Source of the DNA: Zongyangia hominis
GTDB taxonomy: Bacteria; Bacillota; Clostridia; Oscillospirales; Ruminococcaceae
DNA length: 64,000 bases
Direction: 5' to 3'
NCBI RefSeq assembly: GCF_014385095.1
Contig: NZ_JACRTC010000008.1
Span: forward strand, 30,499-94,498
Shown: piece by piece, positions 53,082 to 62,700 of the stretch
Layout of the letters: every line of letters starts with the position of its first letter
How positions within the stretch are numbered: position 1 is the first letter of the stretch
Program-made: the position numbers and the translations under genes
Notes under the pieces: model-generated
The model's input: the letters and a program-made list of their open reading frames with translations, nothing else
Told to the model about the DNA's origin: nothing
Databases searched by the model: none

Positions 53082-53648
53082 ATGGCCCAGACGACAAAGC
53101 GGGCGCTGGCGGCTTCTTTAAAAAAGCTGCTGGGGAAAAAGACGCTTGACAAAATCACGGTGGTGGACATTGTGGAGGACTGCGAAGTCAACCGCCAGAC
53201 CTTTTACTACCACTTTCAGGACATCTATGACCTGGTGGAGTGGATTTTCCTCACCGAGGCGGAGAAGGCCATCGGCGGGAAGAAGACCTACGACACTTGG
53301 CAGCAGGGCTTTTTGCAGCTGCTTCTCTATGTCCGGGAGAACGGGCCGCTGGTAATTAACGCCTACCACTCCATCAGCCGGGACCAGTTGGAGCGCTATC
53401 TCTACCGGGTGACCTACGACCTACTCATTGGGGTGGTGGAGGAACAGGCGGCGGGGATGAGCGTGCGGGACGAGGATAAGCGCTTTATCGCCGACTTTTA
53501 TAAGTTTGCCTTCGTGGGGCTCACTCTCGACTGGATCCGCACCGGCATGAAGGAGGACCCGGCCCGCATCATCGACCGGCTGAGCATCCTCATCCACGGG
53601 GACATCACCCGGGCGCTGGAAAAATACCGGACCGACCGCCAAAACTAG
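53082..53648 (+). CDS. TetR-family regulator, DhaS-like
   Basis: 188 aa. HTH at about 10-50 (KKLLGKKTLDKITVVDIVED, CEVNRQTFYYHFQDIYDLVEW), with the C-terminal all-helical domain of the DhaS-like TetR_C_8 type. DhaS itself activates dihydroxyacetone kinase genes; none are seen here, so only the fold is claimed. GGGAGGTGG precedes ATG 53082, and a possible extended -10 (TGGTAGAAT) lies about 30 nt upstream. Its neighbours are a DUF308 membrane protein and oleate hydratase, which it may regulate in response to fatty acids or membrane stress. Confidence 0.85.
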   Translation: MAQTTKRALAASLKKLLGKKTLDKITVVDIVEDCEVNRQTFYYHFQDIYDLVEWIFLTEAEKAIGGKKTYDTWQQGFLQLLLYVRENGPLVINAYHSISRDQLERYLYRVTYDLLIGVVEEQAAGMSVRDEDKRFIADFYKFAFVGLTLDWIRTGMKEDPARIIDRLSILIHGDITRALEKYRTDRQN

Positions 53649-53674
53649 ACAAATCAGTGAAACTGTCATAAATT

Positions 53675-53727
53675 TAGACAATGGGGCCGCCGTGTTGGAT
53701 TCTTCGACACGGCGGCCCCATTGTCTA
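53675..53727. repeat. perfect 21-bp inverted repeat after the TetR gene
   Basis: 53675-53695 (TAGACAATGGGGCCGCCGTG plus T) is the exact complement of 53707-53727; the loop is 11 nt. TAGACAA also occurs at 53646-53652. It can act as a terminator stem, though no T run follows, or as a binding site for the adjacent TetR-like protein in front of the DUF308 and oleate hydratase genes. Confidence 0.7.
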
Positions 53728-53786
53728 TGGAAGGGGGAGGAAAGCGGGTGTATGATAAGGACGAAAACAGCGAAAGGATGAGCGTC

Positions 53787-54356
53787 ATGCAAACAAAAAA
53801 GATCAAAGGGACCTTCCTGTTGATCGCCATTCTCAACATTGTGCTGGGCCTGTGCCTCATCATCTGGCCCCAGATTTCGGCGGTGACCCTGTGCTATCTC
53901 TTCGGGGCCCTGACGGCGGCGGCCGGGCTCTTCCAGGTGATCTGCTACTTTAGCCGCGACAGCTACGGCATCCCGCTCGCCTCCGACCTGGCGTTGGGGC
54001 TAATGAGCCTCATCGTCGGCGCCATCCTCATCCTCCATCCGGGGGACGTCATCACCCTCCTGCCCATCGTCATCGGCATCCTCGTCGTACTCAACAGCGT
54101 CTTTTTGCTGGAGGCGGCCATCGACGTCAAGCGGGCGGGCATCGAGAGCTGGTGGGCGATCCTCCTCATGGCGGTCATCGGCGCGGTCCTGGGCGTGCTC
54201 CTCCTCTTCCACCCCTTTGCCGGCGCCAGCGCCCTGATGATTCTCATCGGCGCCGCCCTCGTCGTCAGCGGCGTGGAAAACATCTGCGCCGTCATCTATC
54301 TCAAACGGTATGTCAAGGAAAACTACGATGTGGAAACCATCTATATCCGCAAATAA
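53787..54356 (+). CDS. DUF308/HdeD-family membrane protein
   Basis: 189 aa with six hydrophobic helices in three helix pairs, each rich in small residues ([65 protein letters not shown]). The HdeD family is linked to acid resistance in enterics, but its molecular role is open. ATG 53787 is chosen for spacing to AAAGGA; ATG 53778 is too near. It lies 29 nt before the oleate hydratase gene, so a membrane-stress theme is plausible. Confidence 0.85.
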   Translation: MQTKKIKGTFLLIAILNIVLGLCLIIWPQISAVTLCYLFGALTAAAGLFQVICYFSRDSYGIPLASDLALGLMSLIVGAILILHPGDVITLLPIVIGILVVLNSVFLLEAAIDVKRAGIESWWAILLMAVIGAVLGVLLLFHPFAGASALMILIGAALVVSGVENICAVIYLKRYVKENYDVETIYIRK

Positions 54357-54385
54357 ACCCCATAGAAATAAAGGAGAACTGCGTT

Positions 54386-56161
54386 ATGTATTATTCCAAT
54401 GGCAACTACGAAGCGTTTGCCCGCCCGGTCAAGCCGGAGGGCGTGGACAGAAAATCGGCGTACCTGGTGGGGAGCGGCCTGGCTTCCCTGGCGGCGGCCT
54501 GCTTTTTAGTGCGGGACGGCCAGATGAAGGGGGAGCACATCCACATTTTAGAGGAGCTCTCCATCGCCGGCGGCGCCTGCGACGGCATCAACGACCCCCA
54601 GAAGGGCTTTATCATCCGGGGCGGCCGGGAGATGGAAAACCACTTCGAATGCCTGTGGGACCTCTTTCATTCCATTCCCTCCCTGGAGACCGAGGGGATT
54701 TCGGTCCTCGACGAGTTTTACCGGCTCAATAAGCGGGACCCCAACTACTCCCTCATGCGCGCCAGCGTCAACCGGGGAGAGGACGCCCACACCGACGGCA
54801 AGTTCGCCCTGTCCGAAAAAGCGTCCATGGAGATTGTGAAGCTCTTTTTGACCAAAGACGAGGACCTCTACGACAAGACCATCGACGACGTCTTCGACGA
54901 GGAGTTCTATGCCTCCAACTTCTGGCTCTACTGGCAGACCATGTTCGCCTTTGAAAAGTGGCACAGCGCTTTGGAAATGAAGCTCTATATTCAGCGCTTT
55001 ATCCACCACATCGGCGGCCTGCCCGACTTTTCCGCCCTCAAATTCACCAAATATAACCAGTACGAATCCCTGATCCTGCCCATGATGAAATACTTGGAAG
55101 ACCACAACGTCCAGTTTCAGTACGACACCCGGGTGACCAATGTCCGCTTTGAAAAGAAGGACGGCAAAAAGGTGGCCCGTCAGATCGAGTGCATCCGCGG
55201 CGGAAAGCAGGAGACCATCGATCTCATCGAGGACGACCTGGTCTTTGTCACCAACGGAAGCTGTACCGAAAACGCCACCCTGGGCGACGACGACCACGCC
55301 CCGGAGATGAACACCCGGCCCGGCGAGGGCGGCTGCTGGCAGCTTTGGAAGAATATCGCGGCCCAGGATCCCGACTTCGGGCGCCCGGACAAATTCTGCT
55401 CCGATATTCACGCCACCAACTGGGAGTCGGCCACCATCACCACCCTGGACGGCAGAATCCCGCCCTACATCGAGAAGATGTGCAAGCGCGACCCCTTCAG
55501 CGGCAAGGTGGTCACCGGCGGCATCATCACCGTCAAGGACTCCAAGTGGCTGATGAGCTTCACCCTCAACCGCCAGCCTCACTTTAAGAGCCAGCCCAAG
55601 GACCAATTGGTGGTCTGGGTCTACGGCCTTTACACCGACGTCCCCGGCGACTTCATCCAAAAGCCCATGAAGGAGTGCACTGGCAACGAGATCGTCCAGG
55701 AGTGGCTCTACCACATCGGCGTGCCGGTGGAGGAAATTGAAGAGCTCTCCCACACCGGCGCCCACTGCGTCCCCTGCATGATGCCCTATATCACCTCCTT
55801 TTTCATGCCTCGCACCAAGGGGGACCGTCCCAAGGTGGTGCCTGAGGGCTGCGTCAACTTCGCCTTCATCGGCCAGTTCGCCGACACGGTCAGGGACACC
55901 GTCTTCACCACCGAATATTCGGTGCGCACCGCCATGGAAGCGGTCTACACCCTCTTGGACGTGGACCGGGGCGTCCCCGAGGTCTTCGGCTCCTGCTACG
56001 ACGTCCGGGTGCTCCTCGACTCCACCTCCAAGATGATGGACGGCAAAAAGCTCTCCGACCTGAAACTCCCCTTCTTTGCGGAGCTGGCCGGGAAAACGGC
56101 GCTCAAAAAGTTTTCCGGCACCGTTGTGGAAGAACTGCTCGAACGCTACCACCTCATTTAA
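54386..56161 (+). CDS. oleate hydratase (FAD-dependent fatty acid hydratase)
   Basis: 591 aa, the full family length. It adds water to the cis-9 double bond of unsaturated fatty acids, giving 10-hydroxy acids, and detoxifies them. The nucleotide-binding motif is [18 protein letters not shown] (about 27-44), followed by [11 protein letters not shown] and the FAD-contacting [17 protein letters not shown] typical of the family. Further hallmarks are [22 protein letters not shown] and FIGQFAD. AAGGAG precedes ATG 54386. Such enzymes are common in gut Firmicutes and Bifidobacteria. The TetR regulator nearby is a candidate controller. Confidence 0.95.
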   Translation: MYYSNGNYEAFARPVKPEGVDRKSAYLVGSGLASLAAACFLVRDGQMKGEHIHILEELSIAGGACDGINDPQKGFIIRGGREMENHFECLWDLFHSIPSLETEGISVLDEFYRLNKRDPNYSLMRASVNRGEDAHTDGKFALSEKASMEIVKLFLTKDEDLYDKTIDDVFDEEFYASNFWLYWQTMFAFEKWHSALEMKLYIQRFIHHIGGLPDFSALKFTKYNQYESLILPMMKYLEDHNVQFQYDTRVTNVRFEKKDGKKVARQIECIRGGKQETIDLIEDDLVFVTNGSCTENATLGDDDHAPEMNTRPGEGGCWQLWKNIAAQDPDFGRPDKFCSDIHATNWESATITTLDGRIPPYIEKMCKRDPFSGKVVTGGIITVKDSKWLMSFTLNRQPHFKSQPKDQLVVWVYGLYTDVPGDFIQKPMKECTGNEIVQEWLYHIGVPVEEIEELSHTGAHCVPCMMPYITSFFMPRTKGDRPKVVPEGCVNFAFIGQFADTVRDTVFTTEYSVRTAMEAVYTLLDVDRGVPEVFGSCYDVRVLLDSTSKMMDGKKLSDLKLPFFAELAGKTALKKFSGTVVEELLERYHLI

Positions 56162-56179
56162 CGGCGCTTCCAAGCGCAG

Positions 56180-56209
56180 AAAAGCCCCCGCTAACAAGCG
56201 GGGGCTTTT
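56180..56209. terminator. bidirectional terminator between convergent genes
   Basis: AAAAGCCCCCGC (56180-56191) and GCGGGGGCTTTT (56198-56209) with a 6-nt loop. Confidence 0.85.
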
Positions 56210-56233
56210 CCTTTGGCCTTATGACCGAAAGCG

Positions 56234-57205
56234 CTATTTCATCAGCAGATTTTTCACCGTCTCGGCGATGCCGTCGGGGTCCATGCCGTAGTGGCGGTAG
56301 ACTTCGTCGGGGGCGCCCAGGAGGGCAAACTCGTCGGGCAGGCCGACGCGCTTAAACTTCCCGGAGAATCCCGCTTCCAACAGGACCTCCGCCACGGCCC
56401 CGCCGAGGCCGCCGTTGATGGAGTGCTCCTCCACCGTGACCACATGGCCGGTTTCCCCGGCGCAGCGCAGCAGCATTTCGGTGTCCATGGGCTTGATGGT
56501 GTGCATGTCGATGACCTGGGCGCTGATGCCATAAGCTTCCCTGAGCTTTTTGGCCGCCATCAGGGACCAGTAGACGCTGGACCCGGCGGAAACCAGGGTC
56601 ACGTCCTTGCCGGGGAGGGTTTCGATGGCCTTGCCGAAGGCGTAGTCATAGTCCCCATCGGCGTAGACCTGGGGGGAGCCGCCCCGGTCGATGCGGATGA
56701 TCATGGGGCCCTCGTACTGCAGGGAGGCCCGGACGGCCTTGGCGCACTGGCCGGCGTCGGCGGGTACCTCGATGACCAGGTTGGGGATGGCCCGGTAGAG
56801 GGCTAAGTCCGCGATGCAGTTGTGGGTGGGGCCGCCGCCGGCGGTGAGACCCGCGTGGGTGCCGATGAGGCGGACGTTGACATCGTTGTAGGCGATGTCG
56901 GTGTGGATCTGGTCGGCGGTGCGCAGGGAAAGGAAGGGCCCGAAGACCTGGGAATAGACCACCTGGCCGGAGAGGGCCAGACCCGCGGAGGCCCCCACCT
57001 GGTTGGGTTCGGCGATGCCGAAGTTAAAGCAGCGCTCGGGATATTTTTCGATGAGCTTCCCCGCCGAGGAGGAGGGAGTCACGTTGTCGGTGTAGGTGAA
57101 GACAAAGTCGAGTCCCTCGTCGGCCATGCGGATTAACTCCTCCGCGTAGGCCTCCCGGGCGCTGGAAAGCATCTGATCGAAGTTATAGGTTGTCTGTACC
57201 GCCAT
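56234..57205 (-). CDS. transketolase, C-terminal subunit
   Basis: 323 aa. It carries the pyrimidine-binding and C-terminal domains of a split transketolase: FNFGIAEPNQVGASAGLALS contains the catalytic glutamate for thiamine diphosphate, followed by THAGLTAGGGPTHN and the C-domain VIDMHTIKPMDTEMLL. Its ATG at 57205 starts right after the TAA of the N-terminal subunit gene, with GGAGG inside that gene's end, so the two chains are made in equal amounts. It transfers two-carbon units between sugar phosphates (pentose phosphate or a related sugar path). Confidence 0.93.
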   Translation of the reverse strand: MAVQTTYNFDQMLSSAREAYAEELIRMADEGLDFVFTYTDNVTPSSSAGKLIEKYPERCFNFGIAEPNQVGASAGLALSGQVVYSQVFGPFLSLRTADQIHTDIAYNDVNVRLIGTHAGLTAGGGPTHNCIADLALYRAIPNLVIEVPADAGQCAKAVRASLQYEGPMIIRIDRGGSPQVYADGDYDYAFGKAIETLPGKDVTLVSAGSSVYWSLMAAKKLREAYGISAQVIDMHTIKPMDTEMLLRCAGETGHVVTVEEHSINGGLGGAVAEVLLEAGFSGKFKRVGLPDEFALLGAPDEVYRHYGMDPDGIAETVKNLLMK

Positions 57206-58075
57206 TTATCTCACCCTCCTATTCTTTTCCACGCTGGCAAGGGCGCGGTCGAGCTCCTCCTTGGCGATGCCGCCGCCGTGCCAGTTGGGGTTATTCTCCA
57301 TGAAGTCCACACCCTTGCCCTTGACGGTGTTGGAGATGATGAAGACGGGCTTCCTCCGGCTCACCGGGTCGGCGGGGGGCAGGGACTGGAGGGCGGCGCA
57401 GACCGCGTACATGTCGTTGCCGTCGATTTCAATGACATCCCAGCCGAAGGCCCTCAGCTTTTCGTCCAGGGGATTGAGATTGAGGATCTCGGTGGTGGGG
57501 CCGGTCATCTGGAGCTGGTTTTTGTCCACGATGGCCACCAGGTTACCCAGCTTGTAGTGGCCCGCCGACATGATGGCCTCCCAGTTGGTGCCCTCGTTGA
57601 GCTCGCCGTCCCCGACGATGACAAAGGTGCGCCAGTTCTTCTTCTGCTTGCGCGCGCCCAACGCCATCCCCAGGGCGATGGAGAGGCCGTGTCCCAAACT
57701 CCCGGCGGAAACCTCGATGGCGGGGACGTATTTGCGATTGGGGTGCATGCCGAATTTGGCGGTTTCCAGCGTCTCAAAATGCTCCACCATGTAATCCATG
57801 GTGTACATGCCCAGGTCCGCAAAGATGGTGTAGAGGGTCTCGCCGCAGTGGCCCTTGCTGAGCACCAGGCGGTCCCGATCCTCCCATTTGGGATTTTTCG
57901 GGTCATAGTTCATGTACTGGTAGTAGAGGGCCACGGACATCTCGACTAAGGAGAGTTCCCCTCCGAGATGTCCCATGCCGATGCGGTAGATAAACGTGAG
58001 CAGGTCCCGGCGAATCTGGTAGGCCTTGTCCTCCAGGCGTCTGACGAGTTCCATGTCCACAAGCGTTTGCACCAT
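57206..58075 (-). CDS. transketolase, N-terminal subunit
   Basis: 289 aa. It carries the thiamine-diphosphate diphosphate-binding domain: IGMGHLGGELSLVEM, LSKGHCGETLYTIF, GSLGHGLSIALGMALG and the metal-binding GDGELNEGTNWEAIMSAGHY with KNQLQ. Split transketolases of this kind are common in Firmicutes and often serve carbohydrate or ascorbate-type catabolic clusters in addition to the central pathway. GGAGA precedes ATG 58075. It diverges from an AraC regulator. Confidence 0.93.
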   Translation of the reverse strand: MVQTLVDMELVRRLEDKAYQIRRDLLTFIYRIGMGHLGGELSLVEMSVALYYQYMNYDPKNPKWEDRDRLVLSKGHCGETLYTIFADLGMYTMDYMVEHFETLETAKFGMHPNRKYVPAIEVSAGSLGHGLSIALGMALGARKQKKNWRTFVIVGDGELNEGTNWEAIMSAGHYKLGNLVAIVDKNQLQMTGPTTEILNLNPLDEKLRAFGWDVIEIDGNDMYAVCAALQSLPPADPVSRRKPVFIISNTVKGKGVDFMENNPNWHGGGIAKEELDRALASVEKNRRVR

Positions 58076-58120
58076 GGTCAGTTCTCCTTTCTTTCCGGGG
58101 CCGTGCGGCTCCTTTCCTTA

Positions 58121-58149
58121 ACTATAAAAGGAGATGCGGGGAAAGGCAA
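58121..58149 (-). promoter_or_regulatory. promoter of the transketolase operon
   Basis: On the minus strand TTGCCT (58149-58144), 17 bases, TATAGT (58126-58121). Confidence 0.6.
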
Positions 58150-58198
58150 TCTTTCAAACAGACAAAAAATGGAGAAGGATGTCCGCCAAAGCCGGGCA

Positions 58199-58227
58199 TT
58201 GTCCCATGGCCGGCGGTGTGATAAAAT
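58199..58227 (+). promoter_or_regulatory. promoter of the AraC-family gene
   Basis: TTGTCC (58199-58204), 17 bases, then an extended -10 TGA-TAAAAT (58222-58227). About 165 nt of leader precede ATG 58399. The divergent 58076-58398 region holds both promoters and no gene. Confidence 0.55.
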
Positions 58228-58398
58228 AAAAGAACAAGCGGGCGCGGGCGGCGCTATATTCCGGCTTTCACCGCGCGGCGCTCATCGTCGGAAGCGCCCG
58301 GCGTCCGGGACAACGGACCAAATGGCCATAGCCAAGAGCTCCGAAGAGGAGAAAGCTTGGTGGCGTTTTAAGGCGGCGCGAGAGAGGGAGGAAACCGG

Positions 58399-59298
58399 AT
58401 GTACAAGCAAAAACAGAGCCCCTATTACGACCCCTTTGTCACCAGGATTCCCACCCCTTCCTTTGAGCTCATCGTCAACTACATGGAGCGCCACGACGAG
58501 ACCACGGCGGAGTTCCCCCACACCCACACCTCCTGCGAAATCTACTACGCGCTGGAAGGGGAAGTGCACCTGTCGGTGGAGGGGGAAATCCACGCCATGT
58601 CCCCCGGCGACTTCGCCTTTTTGCCCCCCGAAACCACCCACCGGGCCATCTATGAGCCGGGGCTTGCTAAAAAATATTTCGTCATCATCTTCGACCTCAA
58701 GGAGCACGCGGCTCTCTCCAAACAGGGGGAGGACACGGCCTATGCGGTGCTCGCCGGGGTGCTTGCTTCCGGCGTTTGCTTTGGTCGTGACCATAACAAC
58801 GCCCAGAAGATTTTTGAGGAAATCTGCCGGGAGATTGTGGAACGCCCCTTTGGCTGGGAGATGATGCTCCAGTCCCTCTACCTGCAGCTCATTCTCAGCG
58901 TCATGCGCAATATTGTGCCCGGCGACGGGGCGGGGAAGCGGCGGGAGGCGCCCAACCTGGCCATCGAGATCACCAAATATATCTATGCCAATTACGACCG
59001 GGACATCACCCTGCAGGACATCGCCGACGCCCTCTATATCTCCCCCAGGCACATCAGCCGCCTCTTTTATGAGTATTTCGGCACCAGTTTCGCCAAGACC
59101 CTGAGCATCTACCGGCTCAATTACGCCAAGAACTACCTGTGCGACACCGATCTTTCAGTGGAGGAAATCGCGCCGCTGGTGGGGTTTGCCACCCCCAACG
59201 CCCTCTACCGCCTCTTTCGGGAGATGGAGGGGATGTCTGTTTCCGAATACCGACAGCAATACCGCACCCTAGCGGCTACGAGGGATGGAGAGGAATGA
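58399..59298 (+). CDS. AraC-family regulator with cupin sensor domain
   Basis: 299 aa. Residues about 25-110 form a cupin (FPHTHTSCEIYYALEGEVHL, GDFAFLPPETTHRAIYEPG), and about 195-290 hold two helix-turn-helix motifs (ITLQDIADALYISPRHISRL, then VEEIAPLVGFATPNALYRLF). Such proteins usually bind a sugar and activate nearby catabolic genes. GGGAGG precedes ATG 58399. It lies between the split transketolase operon and the large GH32 gene, either of which it may control. Confidence 0.9.
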   Translation: MYKQKQSPYYDPFVTRIPTPSFELIVNYMERHDETTAEFPHTHTSCEIYYALEGEVHLSVEGEIHAMSPGDFAFLPPETTHRAIYEPGLAKKYFVIIFDLKEHAALSKQGEDTAYAVLAGVLASGVCFGRDHNNAQKIFEEICREIVERPFGWEMMLQSLYLQLILSVMRNIVPGDGAGKRREAPNLAIEITKYIYANYDRDITLQDIADALYISPRHISRLFYEYFGTSFAKTLSIYRLNYAKNYLCDTDLSVEEIAPLVGFATPNALYRLFREMEGMSVSEYRQQYRTLAATRDGEE

Positions 59299-59330
59299 AA
59301 GGCGCTTGGCGGCAATTGATGATGGAATCA

Positions 59331-59365
59331 GCCGGTCCCCTTTTTAAAGGAGACCGGCCTTTTTT
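59331..59365 (+). terminator. terminator of the AraC gene
   Basis: GCCGGTC at 59331-59337 pairs with GACCGGC at 59352-59358, with an inner CCCTTT/AAAGG(A)G, then a T run (59361-59365). Confidence 0.75.
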
Positions 59366-59642
59366 CGTGGAGACTTTTCCTCAGTCAAAGAAAAACTTTA
59401 CAAAGTTTTGCTGATTGCCATAGTGAGATTTAACAATAAAAGATCGAAAGTGGTTCACAATGAGAAAATGTTGTACGCAGGAAAAATCATAAGAAATTCT
59501 GATCAATTAGCTAAAATGCGCATGGATTGCGGGTATGATCGATGGTATATCATGGATTGTACGAAATTAAAGAAATGTGTAGAAATTCACTTGTTTGTTT
59601 TTAGGCATCTTTATCATACCAATTTGACGGCAAAGGGACCGC

Positions 59643-59671
59643 TTGCAAAAGGGATGGCAGTGTGATAAAAA
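59643..59671 (+). promoter_or_regulatory. candidate promoter of the GH32 gene
   Basis: TTGCAA (59643-59648), 17 bases, extended -10 TGA-TAAAAA (59666-59671). A small dyad ACCGCG/CGCGGT (59683-59703) lies between it and the start codon. The AT-rich 59366-59640 stretch has no supported gene. Confidence 0.5.
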
Positions 59672-59726
59672 GTAAAGAATAGACCGCGTTCCCATGGCGC
59701 GGTGGAAAAATATAGGAGGGTAAATA

Positions 59727-62700
59727 GTGGAAAAGAAAAAGTACGCAAGCGGGAGCGGGAAGGGCCGGCAATGCCTGGCGCTGCTGCTCAGCTTCATGAT
59801 GGTGCTGACCTGTATCATTCCGGCCAGTGCAAAAGAATTGGATAAAAATGGAGAATCGAACCAGAGCGCTCTGGTATCTCCTGAGGAATCCTCAGGAGAT
59901 AATGGTCTCTATCGGAAACCGCGGCTCGCGAAGCCCGCGGCCAACGCCTTGGGCGGCGAGACGCTCGCATTAGACGGCGCGGTGATACCGGCGGGTTCTT
60001 CGGCGCTGGGAAGCGCTGCGGAGGGCTGGACCATCGCCAACATCAACGACAACAACTTTGTCATGTTTCCCCACAAACTCAACGACTTTACCCTGGAAGC
60101 GGACGTGGATATTCTGGATGGAAACTGGGCGCTGGGCCTTGCCTTCGGCGTCCAGAACATCGACAGCCCCGCCTCCGAATTTATGGCGACCCATGTCAAC
60201 CCGGGCCGGGGCAACACCTGGATGTTCCGCAGCTCCGACCAGGTGGGTCTCAATGTCTTCGGGAGCCTGGCGGGGGTGGACCTTGCCCAGACCATCCACC
60301 TGAAACTGGTGGTGGAGGGGACGAATTTCCGCTTTTATGTCAACGATATGGACTCGCCCAACAGTACCGGCAGCTATCCGGCCTATGCGGGCGGCTATGT
60401 GGGACTGATGTCGGCCCTCACCCAGACGAAATTTACGAACGTGACCCTCAAAGACAAAGCCGAATCGTCCTCCCCGGAGGACCCGGTCGCGGAGGGTATC
60501 ATTGTGCCCGAGGGCTCCGACGCCACCGGAAATCCGACCGACGGCTATATCCTCAACTACCTCAACCGCAATAACTTCGCCGTCTTCGACACCTATGCGG
60601 AGACCCTCTCCTTTGAAACCGACGTGGAATTTCTCTCTGAATCCGCTCGGGCGGGCGGTATCCTCTTCGGCGTCAACGACCCCAACACCGTGGACACCTG
60701 GAGCGCCGTCCATCTGGAGGCGTACAGCGGCAATCTGCGCATTTTCTCCGACTATGGCGGCATCGACCAGTCGGCCGCCCTGCCCGGGGTGGACCTAACC
60801 CAGAAAAACCGGCTGAAATTGACCATTGACGAACAGAACAATGTCAGCATTTTCGTCAACGATATGGACCATCCCGTCCTAACCGCCAAATACCCCAGTT
60901 ACCGGGGCGGCTATGTGGGCTTTAACTGCTCGCTGTCCCAGACGAAATTCTCAAACTATAAAATTACCGCCGGTCTGGTGCCGGAACCGGAGCTGAAAGC
61001 GACCGGTCTGGGCAAGGCCTCAGGCGGTGCCTTCTCCGAGAATGGAGAAGGCTATGTGCAGCAGCGGACGGAAGAGGAGAACATCACCCTCTTTGAACCG
61101 AAGGTGACCGCCTTCGACTATACGGGGACCGTGGAACTGCGGGAAGCCGGGGAAGGCGCCTTTGCGGGGCTTGTCTTCGGCGACCGCCAGATGAAAAATC
61201 CCCGGGCCAAGTGGGGCGCGGTGGAACTCATCCCCGGCGAGAAAAAAATCCGGGTGGTCTATAACCGCATTACCCTCAAGGAGAGCGAACCGCTCGAGGA
61301 CGTGGACTTTAACCAGCCGGTGGAGCTGAGAGTAAAAATCGGGGCCAAAAACGTGCTGGACGTCTATGTCAACGGCAGCGCGGACCCGGTGCTGTCCGTG
61401 GGGTGTGAAACCTATAACGGCGGCTATGTGGGATTCATCAGCCGGAATGGGCAGGCGTCCTTTGAAAAGCTCTCCCTTTCCGCCCTGGCAGAGCCCCGCC
61501 TTGACTCCCTGGAGGTGGACGGCGTGCCGGTGGACTTTAACCCGGACGAGCTGATGTATCTGGTGCATGTGGGCGCCGATACGGCGTCGGTCAAAGTGAA
61601 GGCCACCGCGCCGGAGGGGATGGCGATCTCCATCCGCGGTACTCCGGTGGAAAGCGGAGTGGAGTCCGGGCCCATCCCGGTCAGCGGCGGCCACAACGCC
61701 ATCCTCATCAGCGTAACCAGCGACAAGTATGAAACCGTGTACAACGCGGCTGTCTATAAGGAACTTGACCAGGAGACCCTCTATGAAGAGCCCTTCCGGC
61801 CCCGGTTCCACTATTCCGCTGCGCAAAACTGGATCAACGACCCCAACGGGCTCAGCTATAACCCCCACACGGGAGAATACCACATGTTCTACCAGTATAA
61901 CCCCTTCGGCGGCGGCTGGGGCAACATGAGCTGGGGCCATGCGGTTTCCAAGGATTTGGTGCACTGGAAGGAGATGCCGGTGGCGCTTTATGCCGATGAA
62001 TTCGGCAATATGTCCTCGGGCTCCTGTGTCATCGACGAGAAGAACACCTCCGGGCTCTTTGACGAATCCACGCCACCCGACTCCCGGATGGTGGCGCTTT
62101 TCACCCACAACAGCGAGTTCCCCTGTCCCGGCGGCATCGGCCCGGGGGTTCAGGATACGGTAGGTGGCAGACAGGAACAGTATTTGGCTTATTCCAAGGA
62201 CGGCGGGACGACTTGGATCCAGTATGAAGGCAACCCCGTCCTTCCCAACGAGGGATATGCGACCTACGGCAACGATTTCCGCGACCCCAAGATTTTGTGG
62301 ATCGAGGACGAAAGCTATGACAGCGGCGGCATCTGGCTGATGGTCGTGGCGGGGGGCTATGCAAGACTGTACACCTCCCCTGACCTCATCCACTGGACCT
62401 TTAATTCCGACATTCAGGATGCCGCGGGCAACCGCATCTGGACCGAATGTCCCGACCTGTTCCAGCTGCCGGTGGACGGGGGAACGGACAAGTGGGTCTA
62501 TGTGGGCTATGTATCCCCCGACGAGTGGTATTATGTGGGAGAACTGACCAAACAGGACGGCGTTTTCCACTTCCGCTCAGAAACCGAGAAGCAGTCCGGT
62601 AACGGCGGCTTTGTCTATGCTACCCAGAGCTATTATAACGACCCGCAGGGCCGGCGGATTCTGGTGAGCTGGCTCAATGACGGGAGCTACGGCCTGCCGG

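Noticed and set aside
54548..56197. 549-codon minus-strand frame
   Set aside because: Antisense to oleate hydratase, which carries all family motifs.
59408..59665. 85-codon frame in the gap before the GH32 gene
   Set aside because: No ribosome-binding site at its start, AT-rich intergenic composition, and it overlaps the likely GH32 promoter.
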